NCBI GenBank assembly: GCA_947369165.1
Contig: CANBKJ010000025.1
Span: forward strand, 1 to 37,267
DNA length: 37,267 nt
DNA from: an uncultured Lachnoclostridium sp.
GTDB lineage: Bacteria > Bacillota > Clostridia > Lachnospirales > Lachnospiraceae
Direction of reading: 5' to 3'
In this document: one piece after another, positions 18,062 through 26,089 of the stretch
How the letters are laid out: each line of letters opens with the position of its first letter
How positions within the stretch are numbered: position 1 is the first letter of the stretch
Program-made: the position numbers and the translations under genes
The notes under the pieces: generated by a model
The model's input: only the letters and a program-made list of their open reading frames with translations
Told to the model about the DNA's origin: nothing
Databases searched by the model: none

Positions 18062-19687
18062 TCATTGAACCGCCTGCTGCGGATCCATCTGGGACGGGGT
18101 TCCCGCAGCTGCATCCTGGGACGGGGCGGCTGGCGGCTGGGTAGGCGCTGCCCCGCCTGCTGAATTTCCAGCACTGTTTCCTCCCGCATTGCCCCCTGTA
18201 CTGCCTTCTGTATTATCTCCCCCAGAGCGTCCAGTATTTCTTGTACTCCTTCCCTCTCTGGAGTTATCTTCTCTTTCCGAATCTGAAGGCTTTTTGGTCG
18301 GTTTCGGTGTCGGTGTCGGTTTTGGCTCTTTTTTTGAACCTCTGGTCACATAACGGGGAGAGGCTGAGTAGGTACTGCTGTTTATCTGGGTTTTCGTTTC
18401 TTTTCCATTTTCCTTTACGATCTTCCAAAGTTTCGCTTTGTACCCTATGTGCGCCTCCTGGGTTACCGTCATATAGGATTCTGGTTTGGTCTTGTCAAAT
18501 GTAACCTTATCAGCCCCCGGCTGAATCGTATCTGTCACCTCGGACTCAAACCGGATCGTCCGGTCCGGGCTCCTGGTCTCTTCTCCATATATGGTAAAAT
18601 AAATAGTATTTCCATAAGTTCCCCCCTGAATGTAGATGGGAACAGACGTATCATTCTTAAACTTAAAGTCCTTGTAATCTCCAGCGATGGCCGCATCCAT
18701 AGATGGCTTTACATAGCTCACTACCATGGAATGGGGGCTTCTCTCCGTGATTTCCAATTCTGCCTTGAGTACAGCATTGTATAAGGTAGTAGATACCTGA
18801 CAGACACCGCCTCCCAGACTGTCCTCCACTTTGCCATTATTATAAGATGCCGCCTCATAATAGCCGTTTTCCTCTGTGAGGGGCGAAATCGTGTCATGTA
18901 CCGAGAAAGTGTCCCCCGGATAGAGAACTGTCCCACTTATCAGACGTGCCGCATTGGCAAGGTTTTTTGTCCGGTTGACATTGCCGGCATTAAAAGTGGT
19001 AGTAAACGTACCGATCTTATCCTTACATCTTGCCGCTGTCTCTTCTGTGATCTCCGGCTTCTGGATTTTAACTTCGGCTGTTACCGGAATCTGCGCCTCA
19101 TTGCCCACAGAGGCTTCCACTGCTTCCTTTACCAGCTGCAGGGTGCGGTCTGTATCAATGCTGATTCCCTCCTTGGCTTTCGTGTACACAAACTTGCCAT
19201 CTTCCATCTTAATCTCAGCATTTTTCGCTCCTACACACATTTTTTTGCTGTTTTTCTTGATATATTTTTTTAATTTTTCCTCGTCCAGTGCCATCGTGAC
19301 CTTATACGTGTATTTTCCCTGGGCCGCCGCTTTGATCTGTCGGTAATTTTCTATCATATTTCCACTTTTTCCGATCTTCATTGCCGCATCGAGAAAATCT
19401 CCGGCTGAGAATGAATAACCCGCCTCGTCCAGACGGCTGGTGACTGTCTCACCATTTATATCCAGTACGAGACTGCGGCTCCCCAGCTGGGTTATATAAG
19501 AGTTCACCGCCACGGATGCTTCCTCTTCTGTCATACCGCCGATATCAATGGAATCTACTTTTATCCCGTTACATATTTTGTCCTTATCCGGCTTGATCCG
19601 GCTGTAACTGGCGTACACATAGACTCCGATAATCGCAAACATAACAATAATAACAGCGAACGCTGCCATGATCCCTCTTCGTCTCAA
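18062..19687 (-). CDS. VanW-domain, peptidoglycan-binding-like membrane-anchored protein
   Basis: 541-aa extracellular protein anchored by an N-terminal TM helix (FAVIIVMFAIIGVYVYASY). Then come a segment with the pattern GIKVDSIDIGGMTEEEA, YoaR/PG_binding_4-like regions (about 60-240), a VanW domain (TFNAGNVNRTKNLANAARLI to GGGVCQVSTTLYNAVLKAEL), a G5-like stretch and a low-complexity Pro/Lys then Gly/Asn/Ser-rich tail. Such proteins occur with wall metabolism; VanW function is not settled. TTG at 19687 is chosen because GGGAGG lies 7 nt upstream; an ATG at 19708 is the alternative. A 36-aa peptide gene lies directly upstream. Confidence 0.82.
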   Translation of the reverse strand: MRRRGIMAAFAVIIVMFAIIGVYVYASYSRIKPDKDKICNGIKVDSIDIGGMTEEEASVAVNSYITQLGSRSLVLDINGETVTSRLDEAGYSFSAGDFLDAAMKIGKSGNMIENYRQIKAAAQGKYTYKVTMALDEEKLKKYIKKNSKKMCVGAKNAEIKMEDGKFVYTKAKEGISIDTDRTLQLVKEAVEASVGNEAQIPVTAEVKIQKPEITEETAARCKDKIGTFTTTFNAGNVNRTKNLANAARLISGTVLYPGDTFSVHDTISPLTEENGYYEAASYNNGKVEDSLGGGVCQVSTTLYNAVLKAELEITERSPHSMVVSYVKPSMDAAIAGDYKDFKFKNDTSVPIYIQGGTYGNTIYFTIYGEETRSPDRTIRFESEVTDTIQPGADKVTFDKTKPESYMTVTQEAHIGYKAKLWKIVKENGKETKTQINSSTYSASPRYVTRGSKKEPKPTPTPKPTKKPSDSEREDNSREGRSTRNTGRSGGDNTEGSTGGNAGGNSAGNSAGGAAPTQPPAAPSQDAAAGTPSQMDPQQAVQ

Positions 19688-19719
19688 AAAAAGTCCTCCC
19701 TTGCACATTTACCTAAGCT

Positions 19720-19748
19720 GTATTAAAATATATACAGGGTTTATTCAA
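19720..19748 (-). promoter_or_regulatory. Possible promoter of the VanW gene
   Basis: TTGAAT (19743-19748), 17-bp spacer, TAATAC (19720-19725) on the minus strand, overlapping the stop of the small peptide gene. An inverted repeat CTGTAT / ATACAG lies between the -10 and the spacer. Confidence 0.4.
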
Positions 19749-19851
19749 CCCCAGGCAATACGTAGGGCAGTAAAATTCCTGCCAGCATTGCAATAATCAG
19801 TGCCACGCATATGATCGCAGCGATCATCCGCTGTTTTTTACGGTTCATCAT
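19741..19851 (-). CDS. 36-aa single-pass membrane peptide
   Basis: Short gene with a good ribosome site (GGAGG, 10 nt before the ATG at 19851; a second ATG follows at once). The product begins MMNRKKQRMIAAIICVALII and ends GVE: a Lys/Arg head followed by one hydrophobic helix and a short outside tail, the layout of a small inner-membrane protein with the N-terminus inside. I do not recognise a family. It precedes the VanW gene on the same strand by about 50 bp and is divergent from the 205-aa protein gene, so it may work with the VanW protein at the membrane. Confidence 0.7.
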   Translation of the reverse strand: MMNRKKQRMIAAIICVALIIAMLAGILLPYVLPGVE

Positions 19852-19902
19852 GATATGTTAACCTCCTTGTTGATATTATTTTATACTGAAAGGATGAATA
19901 AA

Positions 19903-20520
19903 ATGTTTGGTAATTTGCCATTTCCTTCACTCTTTGTATGTTTCCTGATCTTTATACTCTGGCTTCACTATGAGAAGCGAAAGAGCAGCCGGGAAGAAAA
20001 AAAGCGATCCGACGAGTTCTGGCAGCGGGAAGAGGCTGCCAACTGCGCCAGAAACAAAGATATCTCCAGGCTGCCTATGTTCGAGCCTGATATGAAACAA
20101 ATTCCCATGCCGGAAAGCAGCGATGAGAATATATGTTATTATCAGAACCGGGTGATAGAACAGAGCAAACTCCCGATGATGGATCTGTCGGAATATTCCA
20201 ACACAGATTTAAAGTTAGCATATGGCGTTGGAAATTTCAAGACCTTATCCCAATATGACGAAAATTTTAATGATTTCTTAATGAATATGTCAAATCTTGG
20301 TAAGGCCTACCATAAAGGGGAGCTTCTGGAAGAAGCCGCCGCCGTATACCGCTGCTGCCTGAACTCTGGTTCCGATAAATCCACGGATTACCGGGCTCTT
20401 GCGGAGATCTATGCCGCTATGGGCGCTAGAAGAGAATTATCTTCTCTCGCAGAGGAAGTCCTGCGTTCAGAGCTTCCCCGCCGGGAGATTCTCAGTCAGG
20501 AATTTCGGAAACTGGTGTAA
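19903..20520 (+). CDS. Membrane-anchored protein of unknown function with TPR-like C-terminus
   Basis: 205-aa product. ATG at 19903 is chosen since AAAGG lies about 8 nt upstream; the nearer ATG at 19894 abuts that site. An N-terminal TM helix (FPSLFVCFLIFILWLHY) is followed by a charged coiled-coil-like stretch (EKRKSSREEKKRSDEFWQRE), a linker, and a helical region from about 105 with TPR-like spacing (LGKAYHKGELLEEAAAVYRC, then ALAEIYAAMGARRELSSLAE). This suggests a cytoplasmic protein-interaction domain tethered to the membrane. Function is not known. It converges on the radical SAM gene with only 21 bp between them. Confidence 0.7.
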   Translation: MFGNLPFPSLFVCFLIFILWLHYEKRKSSREEKKRSDEFWQREEAANCARNKDISRLPMFEPDMKQIPMPESSDENICYYQNRVIEQSKLPMMDLSEYSNTDLKLAYGVGNFKTLSQYDENFNDFLMNMSNLGKAYHKGELLEEAAAVYRCCLNSGSDKSTDYRALAEIYAAMGARRELSSLAEEVLRSELPRREILSQEFRKLV

Positions 20521-20541
20521 TGAATACTAAATTTATTTACG

Positions 20542-22326
20542 TTACACCCGGTGGTACCCATCTGCCCCCGCCTGCCTGACCCGTGTCACTCTGGCACTGT
20601 GATTCAGCGGATCTCTCTGCCGGTAGTCAAAAACAAGAGAGCAGGGATCATTTTTCTCGATCCTCTGTTCTGCCAGCAGTGCCTGAATATCCAGGGTGAA
20701 TTGACCAATATATACCATATTAAACAATTGTTTTGTCACAAACCCGTCATAGCCGGAAAGAATCCGGGGGTTTTCTGCTTCCCCATCCAGAAATTTTCTC
20801 ACCCAGGCAAGATATTCATGATCCCTCGGCCTCACAAAGGAAGGGGGATTTTTTATGTAATCCCGAAGATAAAGATCATAGGTCAGTGCCTGACGGAACT
20901 CTTCCTGCAGATCTTCATACAGGCTGCCGGCATATTCCCATAAAATCTCGTAGCGGGAAACCCGGCTGTGTTTTCTTCCCAAATATCCTTTTTTCTCATA
21001 AAATTCTCCCAGTCCCTCATACATCCGGAAGGCATCCCCGGTACAGCACTCCAGCAGTGCCATCGATGCCGGAAACTGAAAACTATTATAATATACCTCC
21101 ACCATCTCTTCCACCCCTTTGAGACGCATCACGTCCCCATAAGGCAGCCACCGTGTAGACAGAACTTCATAAGGCGGACGGTTCCCGTAAACCACCTCAT
21201 ACTTTTCCTTTGCCTCATCCATATAGGATCCTTTTAAGACCTTCAAAAAACCAAGCTGCAGCTGGTCCGGCTTCATGGCATATACATCGAGAAAGGAACG
21301 GTGAAAGGACTTATAATCCTCATAGGGAAGTCCGGCGATGAGGTCCAGATGCTGATGGATATTACCCGTTTCCTTAACTTTCCGTACATTTTCCCGGATC
21401 TGCCCCAGATCTGCCCTGCGGCGAATCGCCCGCACCGTCTCCGGGTTCGTGGACTGAACACCGATCTCAAACTGGACGAGCCCTGGCCGGAAGGTTTGAA
21501 ACAGTTCAAAATCTTCCTCCCGCAGAAGGTCTCCACCGATCTCAAAATGAAAATTTGTCACCCCATTATCATGTTCCTGGATATATTTCCAGATCTTATA
21601 GGCATGTTCATGATTGCAGTTAAAGGTGCGGTCTACAAATTTGACCTGCTTCACATGATGTTTCAGGAAAAAATCCAGCTCTTCAAAGACCAGGGAAAGG
21701 CTTCGCAGCCGCACGCTTTTTTCCACGGAAGAAAGACAATAACTGCAGGAAAATGGACAGCCGCGGATCGTCTCATAATATATAATGCGGTGATCCATGT
21801 CCACCAGATCATAGTAGGGAAAACAAAGCTCGTCCATCCTGGCAGGCTCTCTCTCCGGTGTCATATGAATCTTTCCCGATTCCCCCCGGTAACAGAGGCC
21901 ACAGATATTCTCCAGCTCGTTTTGAGGTCTCCCCTCACAATACCATTCCAGAAGTTCCCGGAAGGTCTTCTCTCCCTCTCCGGTGATAATCATATCCACA
22001 TACCCATGCTGTTCCAGTCTTTGAACGGCATCATAGGATACCTCCGGACCTCCCAGCAGGATCTTCACCTCCGGCAATATTTTTTTCAAATTTTCCGCCA
22101 CATCAAGCACATACTCTATGTTCCAGATATAGCAGGAAAATCCAACCATATCCGGCTTCTCCCGAAAGATTCCCTGCAGAATCTCTTCCCTCCGGTGGTT
22201 AATGGTAAACTCCGCCAGCTCCACCTGTGCTGCATATTTTCCCGCATTTGCCCGTAGGGAATACACTGCCAGATTGGAATGGATATACTTTGCATTGATG
22301 GCTGTTAATAGAATCTTCTTATTCAA
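20542..22326 (-). CDS. B12-binding domain radical SAM protein (DUF4080-type)
   Basis: 594-aa enzyme. Residues 1-130 match a cobalamin-binding fold (GFSCYIWNIEYVLDVAENLK, LLGGPEVSYD, ITGEGEKTF). The radical SAM core carries Cys190, Cys194 and Cys197 in RGCPFSCSYC for the 4Fe-4S cluster, followed by FVDRTFNCN and QLGFLKVLKGS. The C-terminal 200 residues fit the extra domain seen in this group. Reaction and substrate are unknown; members often methylate or rearrange unactivated carbons. The start is TTG at 22326 with GGAGG 9 nt upstream, overlapping the end of the ligase gene by 8 nt, so expression is coupled to it. Confidence 0.88.
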   Translation of the reverse strand: MNKKILLTAINAKYIHSNLAVYSLRANAGKYAAQVELAEFTINHRREEILQGIFREKPDMVGFSCYIWNIEYVLDVAENLKKILPEVKILLGGPEVSYDAVQRLEQHGYVDMIITGEGEKTFRELLEWYCEGRPQNELENICGLCYRGESGKIHMTPEREPARMDELCFPYYDLVDMDHRIIYYETIRGCPFSCSYCLSSVEKSVRLRSLSLVFEELDFFLKHHVKQVKFVDRTFNCNHEHAYKIWKYIQEHDNGVTNFHFEIGGDLLREEDFELFQTFRPGLVQFEIGVQSTNPETVRAIRRRADLGQIRENVRKVKETGNIHQHLDLIAGLPYEDYKSFHRSFLDVYAMKPDQLQLGFLKVLKGSYMDEAKEKYEVVYGNRPPYEVLSTRWLPYGDVMRLKGVEEMVEVYYNSFQFPASMALLECCTGDAFRMYEGLGEFYEKKGYLGRKHSRVSRYEILWEYAGSLYEDLQEEFRQALTYDLYLRDYIKNPPSFVRPRDHEYLAWVRKFLDGEAENPRILSGYDGFVTKQLFNMVYIGQFTLDIQALLAEQRIEKNDPCSLVFDYRQRDPLNHSARVTRVRQAGADGYHRV

Positions 22327-24154
22327 AATGATCTTCCTCCTTTGCCACCCGGCGGTTCACAGCGATCCCTGCCCCCAAAAGACACCAGTACAGAGGTGCC
22401 ACTGCTACCGTTGAATCGTTGGCAAGCCCTGTCACCAGATATCCAAAAGTCCCCAGGCAGAGTCCGGTTCCAAACCGCTCCAGCCAGCCATATTCGGTCC
22501 TTCTCCAGTATAGTTTCATACACTCTGCGAAGTAGAACCCATATAGGGCTAAAAATGCCAGCAGGGAAAGGAGCCCTGTCTGTACAAATATCTGCATAAA
22601 CATATTGTGGGGTTTGGTCACTGTGGAACCGTCATAACCCACATTTTTCATCCCCACATAATCGTCGTTGGGGAACTCATACACAAAAGTATTCGGCCCG
22701 GAGCCAAGCAGCAGATGCTTCGGCAGAAGCGGAAAAGTCCGGGACCAGATATAGCCGCGGCGACTGGCAAAATGCAGTTTGTCCTCAAACCCCACTGCCG
22801 GTATCTCCCGCAGCCCGTCAAGTTTTTTAAAGGGATTATAGATCTGGTAATCTTTCTGGCTCAATCCGCTTTGGTAACTGGCTGTCTCCATTACAACGGT
22901 GTAGGATTTTCCCACAGAGGGGGTGTTGACCACAAACGCGTCCCGCTTCTCCCCTTCCGCTTCTACACCTGTCTCCTGGATCTGTATCTTCTCGAACCTC
23001 TGATCCAGAAACTTCACAGACCTGCCTTCCTTATCTTGGGATACCTCCACCGGACTGCCCTTCTCATCCTTTGCTTCATATGTATAGGCGCCATCCTTTA
23101 CATCCACTGCCAGACGGAGCAGCTCGTCTTCTGCGGTGCAGATCTCCAGAGCACCCCCGCGGGAAACCATGCTTTTCACCACAAAATGATTCGGCGTGGG
23201 GTTCATGATCTTATTCCAGCCATACTCAAACATGGATCTGTTATAAAACACAGCCCCTGTCACAGCGAGAATACACACAGCTGCCAGGGAAGCAAAAATT
23301 TTAGGATGTTTTTTTATGTTGGTGATCATCAGTATGGCAAAAAGTGCAAGCACAGCCCCAAGTCCAATAAAGCCTGTGACAGATTCCGAACCAAAGAGCA
23401 TCATAATGAGAAAGACTGCCGTGGCAGCCGCCACAATACTCCTAATGACCGCATCGAATCTTTTGCGCAAAGAGATCATAGAAAGGATCACCGGAAGCAT
23501 AAGCGCCACATAGGATCCCACATAATTGGGGTTGTACAGTGTGGCATATACCCGTCCGGGAGCAAAATTAAAGGTGAAATTCAGCTTCTCATCGCTCATA
23601 AAATTCATCACTGCCTTCCCCGCCGTGGTACGGAAAAAATCATGGCCAAGAAACTGTCTGGCCCCCAGCAGGGACAGAATAAATACACCCACCAGCAGAC
23701 CATACATGACGATGCGGATCTCCGTCTGCCCCTGAATCAGATAACAGGAAAAGAACAGGATCACCACGTAGGCTCCCAGCGTCAACATTCCCTCCCACTG
23801 CTCATAGCCGCCCCAGACCGCCATCCTTCTGTGCTGGGACAGGAGAGTCGACAAAAGACTCATGAGAAAATAGACACCCAGCGGTATCATATACCGGTTG
23901 TCCATGGACACCATTGCGTCTTTCTTTTGGATTGTCATCTTTAACGCCGCATAGAGAGACAGTAGGCCACACAAAAGCAGCAACGCCTGTCCTTTCCAGT
24001 ATAGAAAAAAATCATAGGATGTATCTGCGCTGGAAAACCATAACTGGTCACTTAGTCCGACACTGTATTTTTTGGCAGATACAATCAGTGGGACAAATGC
24101 CACTACCAATACGATCAAGAATGCCCCTATCCAATTCTTATCTTGTTTTTTCAT
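22319..24154 (-). CDS. O-antigen ligase / Wzy family membrane protein
   Basis: 611-aa polytopic membrane protein with about a dozen hydrophobic segments. The Wzy_C-type region shows FFRTTAGKAVMNFMSDEKLN, an extracytoplasmic insert rich in charged residues (about 335-470, including LLGSGPNTFVYEFPNDDYVG just after it) and HNMFMQIFVQTGLLSLLAFL. The GSGPNTF and HN motifs are hallmarks of ligase/polymerase enzymes that join glycans to a lipid or protein carrier. In a Gram-positive the acceptor is probably a surface glycan or protein. ATG at 24154 has GAGG 6 nt upstream; the ATG at 24235 lies in the leader. No other glycan genes are nearby. Confidence 0.82.
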   Translation of the reverse strand: MKKQDKNWIGAFLIVLVVAFVPLIVSAKKYSVGLSDQLWFSSADTSYDFFLYWKGQALLLLCGLLSLYAALKMTIQKKDAMVSMDNRYMIPLGVYFLMSLLSTLLSQHRRMAVWGGYEQWEGMLTLGAYVVILFFSCYLIQGQTEIRIVMYGLLVGVFILSLLGARQFLGHDFFRTTAGKAVMNFMSDEKLNFTFNFAPGRVYATLYNPNYVGSYVALMLPVILSMISLRKRFDAVIRSIVAAATAVFLIMMLFGSESVTGFIGLGAVLALFAILMITNIKKHPKIFASLAAVCILAVTGAVFYNRSMFEYGWNKIMNPTPNHFVVKSMVSRGGALEICTAEDELLRLAVDVKDGAYTYEAKDEKGSPVEVSQDKEGRSVKFLDQRFEKIQIQETGVEAEGEKRDAFVVNTPSVGKSYTVVMETASYQSGLSQKDYQIYNPFKKLDGLREIPAVGFEDKLHFASRRGYIWSRTFPLLPKHLLLGSGPNTFVYEFPNDDYVGMKNVGYDGSTVTKPHNMFMQIFVQTGLLSLLAFLALYGFYFAECMKLYWRRTEYGWLERFGTGLCLGTFGYLVTGLANDSTVAVAPLYWCLLGAGIAVNRRVAKEEDHFE

Positions 24155-24205
24155 AGATACCTCGTTTCCTTTAAACCGTACACCAACCCACACCACGAAG
24201 AGAAA

Positions 24206-24252
24206 AGAAGGGCCTGCCGGTGTGATTGTGTACACTTCAAAACAGCCCTTCT
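24206..24252 (-). terminator. Terminator hairpin within the ligase leader
   Basis: AGAAGGGC / GCCCTTCT (24206-24213, 24245-24252) forms an 8-bp stem with a 31-nt loop, followed on the minus strand by TTTTCTCTT. It lies between the predicted promoter at 24291-24319 and the ligase start. The loop segment 24219-24235 is partly complementary (6 + 6 bp) to 24178-24194, just before the ribosome site. Confidence 0.6.
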
Positions 24253-24290
24253 CATTATTTATCTCATTCGCAACTCAATTTCTCATTTAT

Positions 24291-24319
24291 ATTATATGGC
24301 CAATAGGCAATTTTTTCAA
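24291..24319 (-). promoter_or_regulatory. Sigma-A type promoter of the ligase-radical SAM unit
   Basis: TTGAAA (24314-24319), 17-bp spacer, TATAAT (24291-24296) on the minus strand. The start near 24284 gives a leader of about 130 nt that includes the terminator hairpin. Confidence 0.7.
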
Positions 24320-24582
24320 CATGTTTTTTGCACAAAGGCAAAATAGGTTTTGTTCTGTCAATTCGTAAAGTAGGACATGTTAAAGAACTTTTCAAAACCT
24401 CCCCAGTTAAGGTGCGGACTCTTTTCCTCCATGCACCTGCCGCATTTACTCGTACTTCAAGCAACTTTTGAACTTCAGTGCCTTTTGCCACCTAATTTCC
24501 TTCGAATTCCACCTCACTATATAGCATTTATTAACTGTTATATCTTATCTTCGTGAATTATGGTAGCTAACACAAAAAACAC

Positions 24583-24611
24583 TTGAAATCTTCCAAAAAC
24601 AATGCTATCAT
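24583..24611 (+). promoter_or_regulatory. Promoter of the antitoxin RNA
   Basis: TTGAAA (24583-24588), 17-bp spacer, TATCAT (24606-24611) on the plus strand. The predicted transcription start is near 24618, convergent to the toxin gene. Confidence 0.65.
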
Positions 24612-24617
24612 ATGTAT

Positions 24618-24722
24618 ATAAAAGGAAAGCACCCACTCCAAAGTGGATGCTCCTACATACGATTAAATGTCCTTACGGACACCGTCTCTTCTGTTTCGCA
24701 GACAGGAGAGGCATTATTTTTT
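24618..24722 (+). ncRNA. Antisense RNA antitoxin of a type I toxin-antitoxin locus
   Basis: A transcript of about 105 nt is predicted from promoter and terminator positions. It contains hairpins at 24628-24651 (AGCACCCACT / AGTGGATGCT), 24669-24680 (GTCC-TTAC-GGAC) and 24686-24710 (CTCTTCTGT / ACAGGAGAG, one G-U), the last followed by a T-run that overlaps the toxin stop codon. Its whole length is antisense to the 3' end of the toxin mRNA, as in txpA/RatA-type systems. No protein is encoded. Confidence 0.65.
24626..24651 (-). terminator. Terminator of the toxin mRNA
   Basis: On the minus strand the 10-bp stem AGCATCCACT / AGTGGGTGCT with a TTGG loop is followed by TTCCTTTT. It ends the toxin transcript about 70-90 nt after the toxin stop, so toxin mRNA and antitoxin RNA share about 100 nt of complementary sequence. 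Confidence 0.6.
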
Positions 24723-24833
24723 GTGCTTGTTTCTCTTATCGGGAAAGGCAAGCAACGCAATAACAAAGCTACCACAAGCAATCAGCAAAGCCAATATGCC
24801 AATGAAAATCGAAATGATTTCAAAAGCCGTCAT
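24714..24833 (-). CDS. Putative holin-like toxin (Hol-Tox family), type I toxin
   Basis: 39-aa hydrophobic peptide beginning MTAFEIISIFIGILALLIAC and ending FPDKRNKHKK: one membrane helix and a basic tail, matching the Firmicutes putative holin-like toxin family (resembling TxpA/BsrG peptides). These peptides damage the membrane when overproduced and are held down by an antisense RNA. The ribosome site GGAAGGAGGTGAC is excellent, but its AGGAGG (24842-24847) can pair with CCUCCU of the leader (24880-24885), which would hide it. The upstream TATAAT (24920-24925) has an extended -10 (TGA before it). Confidence 0.85.
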   Translation of the reverse strand: MTAFEIISIFIGILALLIACGSFVIALLAFPDKRNKHKK

Positions 24834-24841
24834 AAGCGTCA

Positions 24842-24885
24842 CCTCCTTCCTATGTACTCCGGTAAACCGGGAATAAGTTAGGAGG
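24842..24885 (-). promoter_or_regulatory. Toxin leader hairpin that can hide the ribosome site
   Basis: In the toxin mRNA, CCUCCU (24880-24885) can pair with AGGAGG (24842-24847), enclosing a smaller hairpin CCGG-TTTA-CCGG (24859-24870). Sequestration of the ribosome site by upstream leader sequence is a known feature of type I toxin mRNAs. Confidence 0.5.
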
Positions 24886-24919
24886 CTGCCACCCTGTCAT
24901 GGGCACTTTCCGTACAAAG

Positions 24920-24925
24920 ATTATA
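24920..24925 (-). promoter_or_regulatory. Extended -10 promoter of the toxin gene
   Basis: TATAAT preceded by TGA (extended -10) on the minus strand; no good -35 is seen. The start near 24913 gives an 80-nt leader and an mRNA of about 290 nt. Confidence 0.55.
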
Positions 24926-24988
24926 TCACGCTATTAAGGGAAATATAATAAAAACTGTCACTTTTACGCATCACATTTCTACCTTTGG

Positions 24989-25450
24989 ATGAATTTATAT
25001 AGCAAACATTCTCTTTGGGGATATAAATCCTTGATATATTCTGATTATGATAAACGATATGATATGGAAGATTATTATTGGAGGATTACTCCTAATAGCC
25101 TTTGTTATGAAGTCATGAAATTACGCCCACCAGTAAAACCGGAAGGAACTTTTAAAGATGCACTTGATACTATATTGGGATTCATCAGAAATTCCAACAA
25201 GTATTTTGATACAGAACAGCCATGGACCACTCGCACAACCGATGCTGCCGCCTGCGGGAACACCTTATATCAATGTGTACAAATAATCGCAAATTTAGCT
25301 GTATTGATTTTTCCATTTCTACCTTTTTCTTCTAAAAAAGTGTGCAGCTGGTTAAATATTACCAATAGGTGGGAAAAACATTTCGTTCCTTCAGGTACCC
25401 CTCGGTCTTTTGTCTGTCTGTGGCAATACGCTCTTCTTTGCTGGAAATTT
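24989..25450 (+). pseudogene. Chimeric pseudogene: methyltransferase N-terminus joined to MetRS C-terminal piece
   Basis: A continuous plus-strand frame combines two unrelated pieces. Up to about 25141 it reads SDYDKRYDMEDYYW...SLCYEVMKLRPPVKP, the usual start of a TehB-like class I SAM methyltransferase (natural start perhaps TTG at 25031), but it stops before the SAM site. From about 25142 to 25395 it reads FIRNSNKYFDTEQPW, NTLYQCVQIIANLAVLIFPF and SKKVCSWL, the anticodon-binding domain of a clostridial methionyl-tRNA synthetase. The rest runs into the reductase gene and loses meaning. Neither half can work; this is deletion or recombination scar tissue. No ribosome site was found. Confidence 0.65.
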
Positions 25451-25976
25451 ATCTACGCACATAAACCAAATCAGTTATTCCATTATAGGTTTGTGTTTTA
25501 CATAATTTCAGTTTTATTTCATCTTCTGCATTTTCAAAAAGCCGAATACCCTTTCCCAAAATCGTTGGAATCACTGAGATATAATATTTATCAATTAAAT
25601 TCTCAGTGATTAACTGCTGAATAAGGTTTGCACCCCCGCAGATCCAAATATCCTTTCCCGTCTCAGCCTTTAGCTTCTTTAATAAATTAGCAGGATTTTC
25701 ATTTGTAAACCGAATCTGTTCAGAAGAATCACATTTGTTATGTGTAATTACATAAGTTGTTAAATTTCCATATATCCATTCTGTAGGTGAAAGTTCCGTA
25801 ACGATCTGATGATATGTGTTCCAGCCCATCAGAATTGTGTCAATATCTTTTATAAATTCAGAATACACATCAATATTTTCATCATCACCTTGTCCATGAA
25901 GCCAATCAACACCACCATTATTATCCGCAATATAACCATCTAGGGACATTGCTATAAATAGATTTATTTTTCTCAA
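25449..25976 (-). CDS. Dihydrofolate reductase family protein (RibD C-terminal domain)
   Basis: 175-aa single-domain reductase of the RibD-C/DHFR-like superfamily (YyaP/YwjB type). It begins with INLFIAMSLDGYIADNNGGV, followed by DTILMGWNTYHQI and IWICGGANLIQQLI, the last the NADPH-binding GG signature. Substrate is unknown; these stand-alone proteins are often carried in accessory DNA. Start is TTG at 25976 with GGAGG 9 nt upstream. Base composition is AT-richer than the flanking core genes, which suggests acquisition. The 3' end overlaps the reading frame of the chimeric pseudogene. Confidence 0.88.
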   Translation of the reverse strand: MRKINLFIAMSLDGYIADNNGGVDWLHGQGDDENIDVYSEFIKDIDTILMGWNTYHQIVTELSPTEWIYGNLTTYVITHNKCDSSEQIRFTNENPANLLKKLKAETGKDIWICGGANLIQQLITENLIDKYYISVIPTILGKGIRLFENAEDEIKLKLCKTQTYNGITDLVYVRR

Positions 25977-26089
25977 GCCTGTTTACCTCCACAACTCCAG
26001 ATTTTGTCTATCATTTCCTTTCCGCTCCCAGTAATTCATCCCAGCTCGACGGAATACTGTTCACTTGCCTGCTATGGCTTTTGCTGAAA
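25977..26089. other. Intergenic stretch with a possible coding remnant
   Basis: A minus-strand frame ending at TGA 26011-26013 (reading VNSIPSSWDELLGAERK at its end) stays open upstream through the terminator region to beyond 26110 but has no start or ribosome site. It may be a gene tail or chance. No other feature is seen. Confidence 0.2.

Noticed and set aside
18062-18320. Repetitive Gly/Asn/Ser and Pro/Lys codons at the end of the VanW gene, considered as a tandem repeat array
   Set aside because: The units are short and degenerate with no fixed DNA period; it is a low-complexity protein tail.
22607-23944. 445-codon plus-strand frame opposite the ligase gene
   Set aside because: Composition is unlike a protein (His, Lys and Pro rich without a fold pattern), and the opposite strand holds a clear membrane protein.
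24264-24491. 75-codon minus-strand frame (GTG start, AAGGAAAT upstream) in the ligase upstream region
   Set aside because: Its 3' part contains the consensus promoter at 24291-24319, no family was recognised, and the terminator downstream is better explained as part of the ligase leader.
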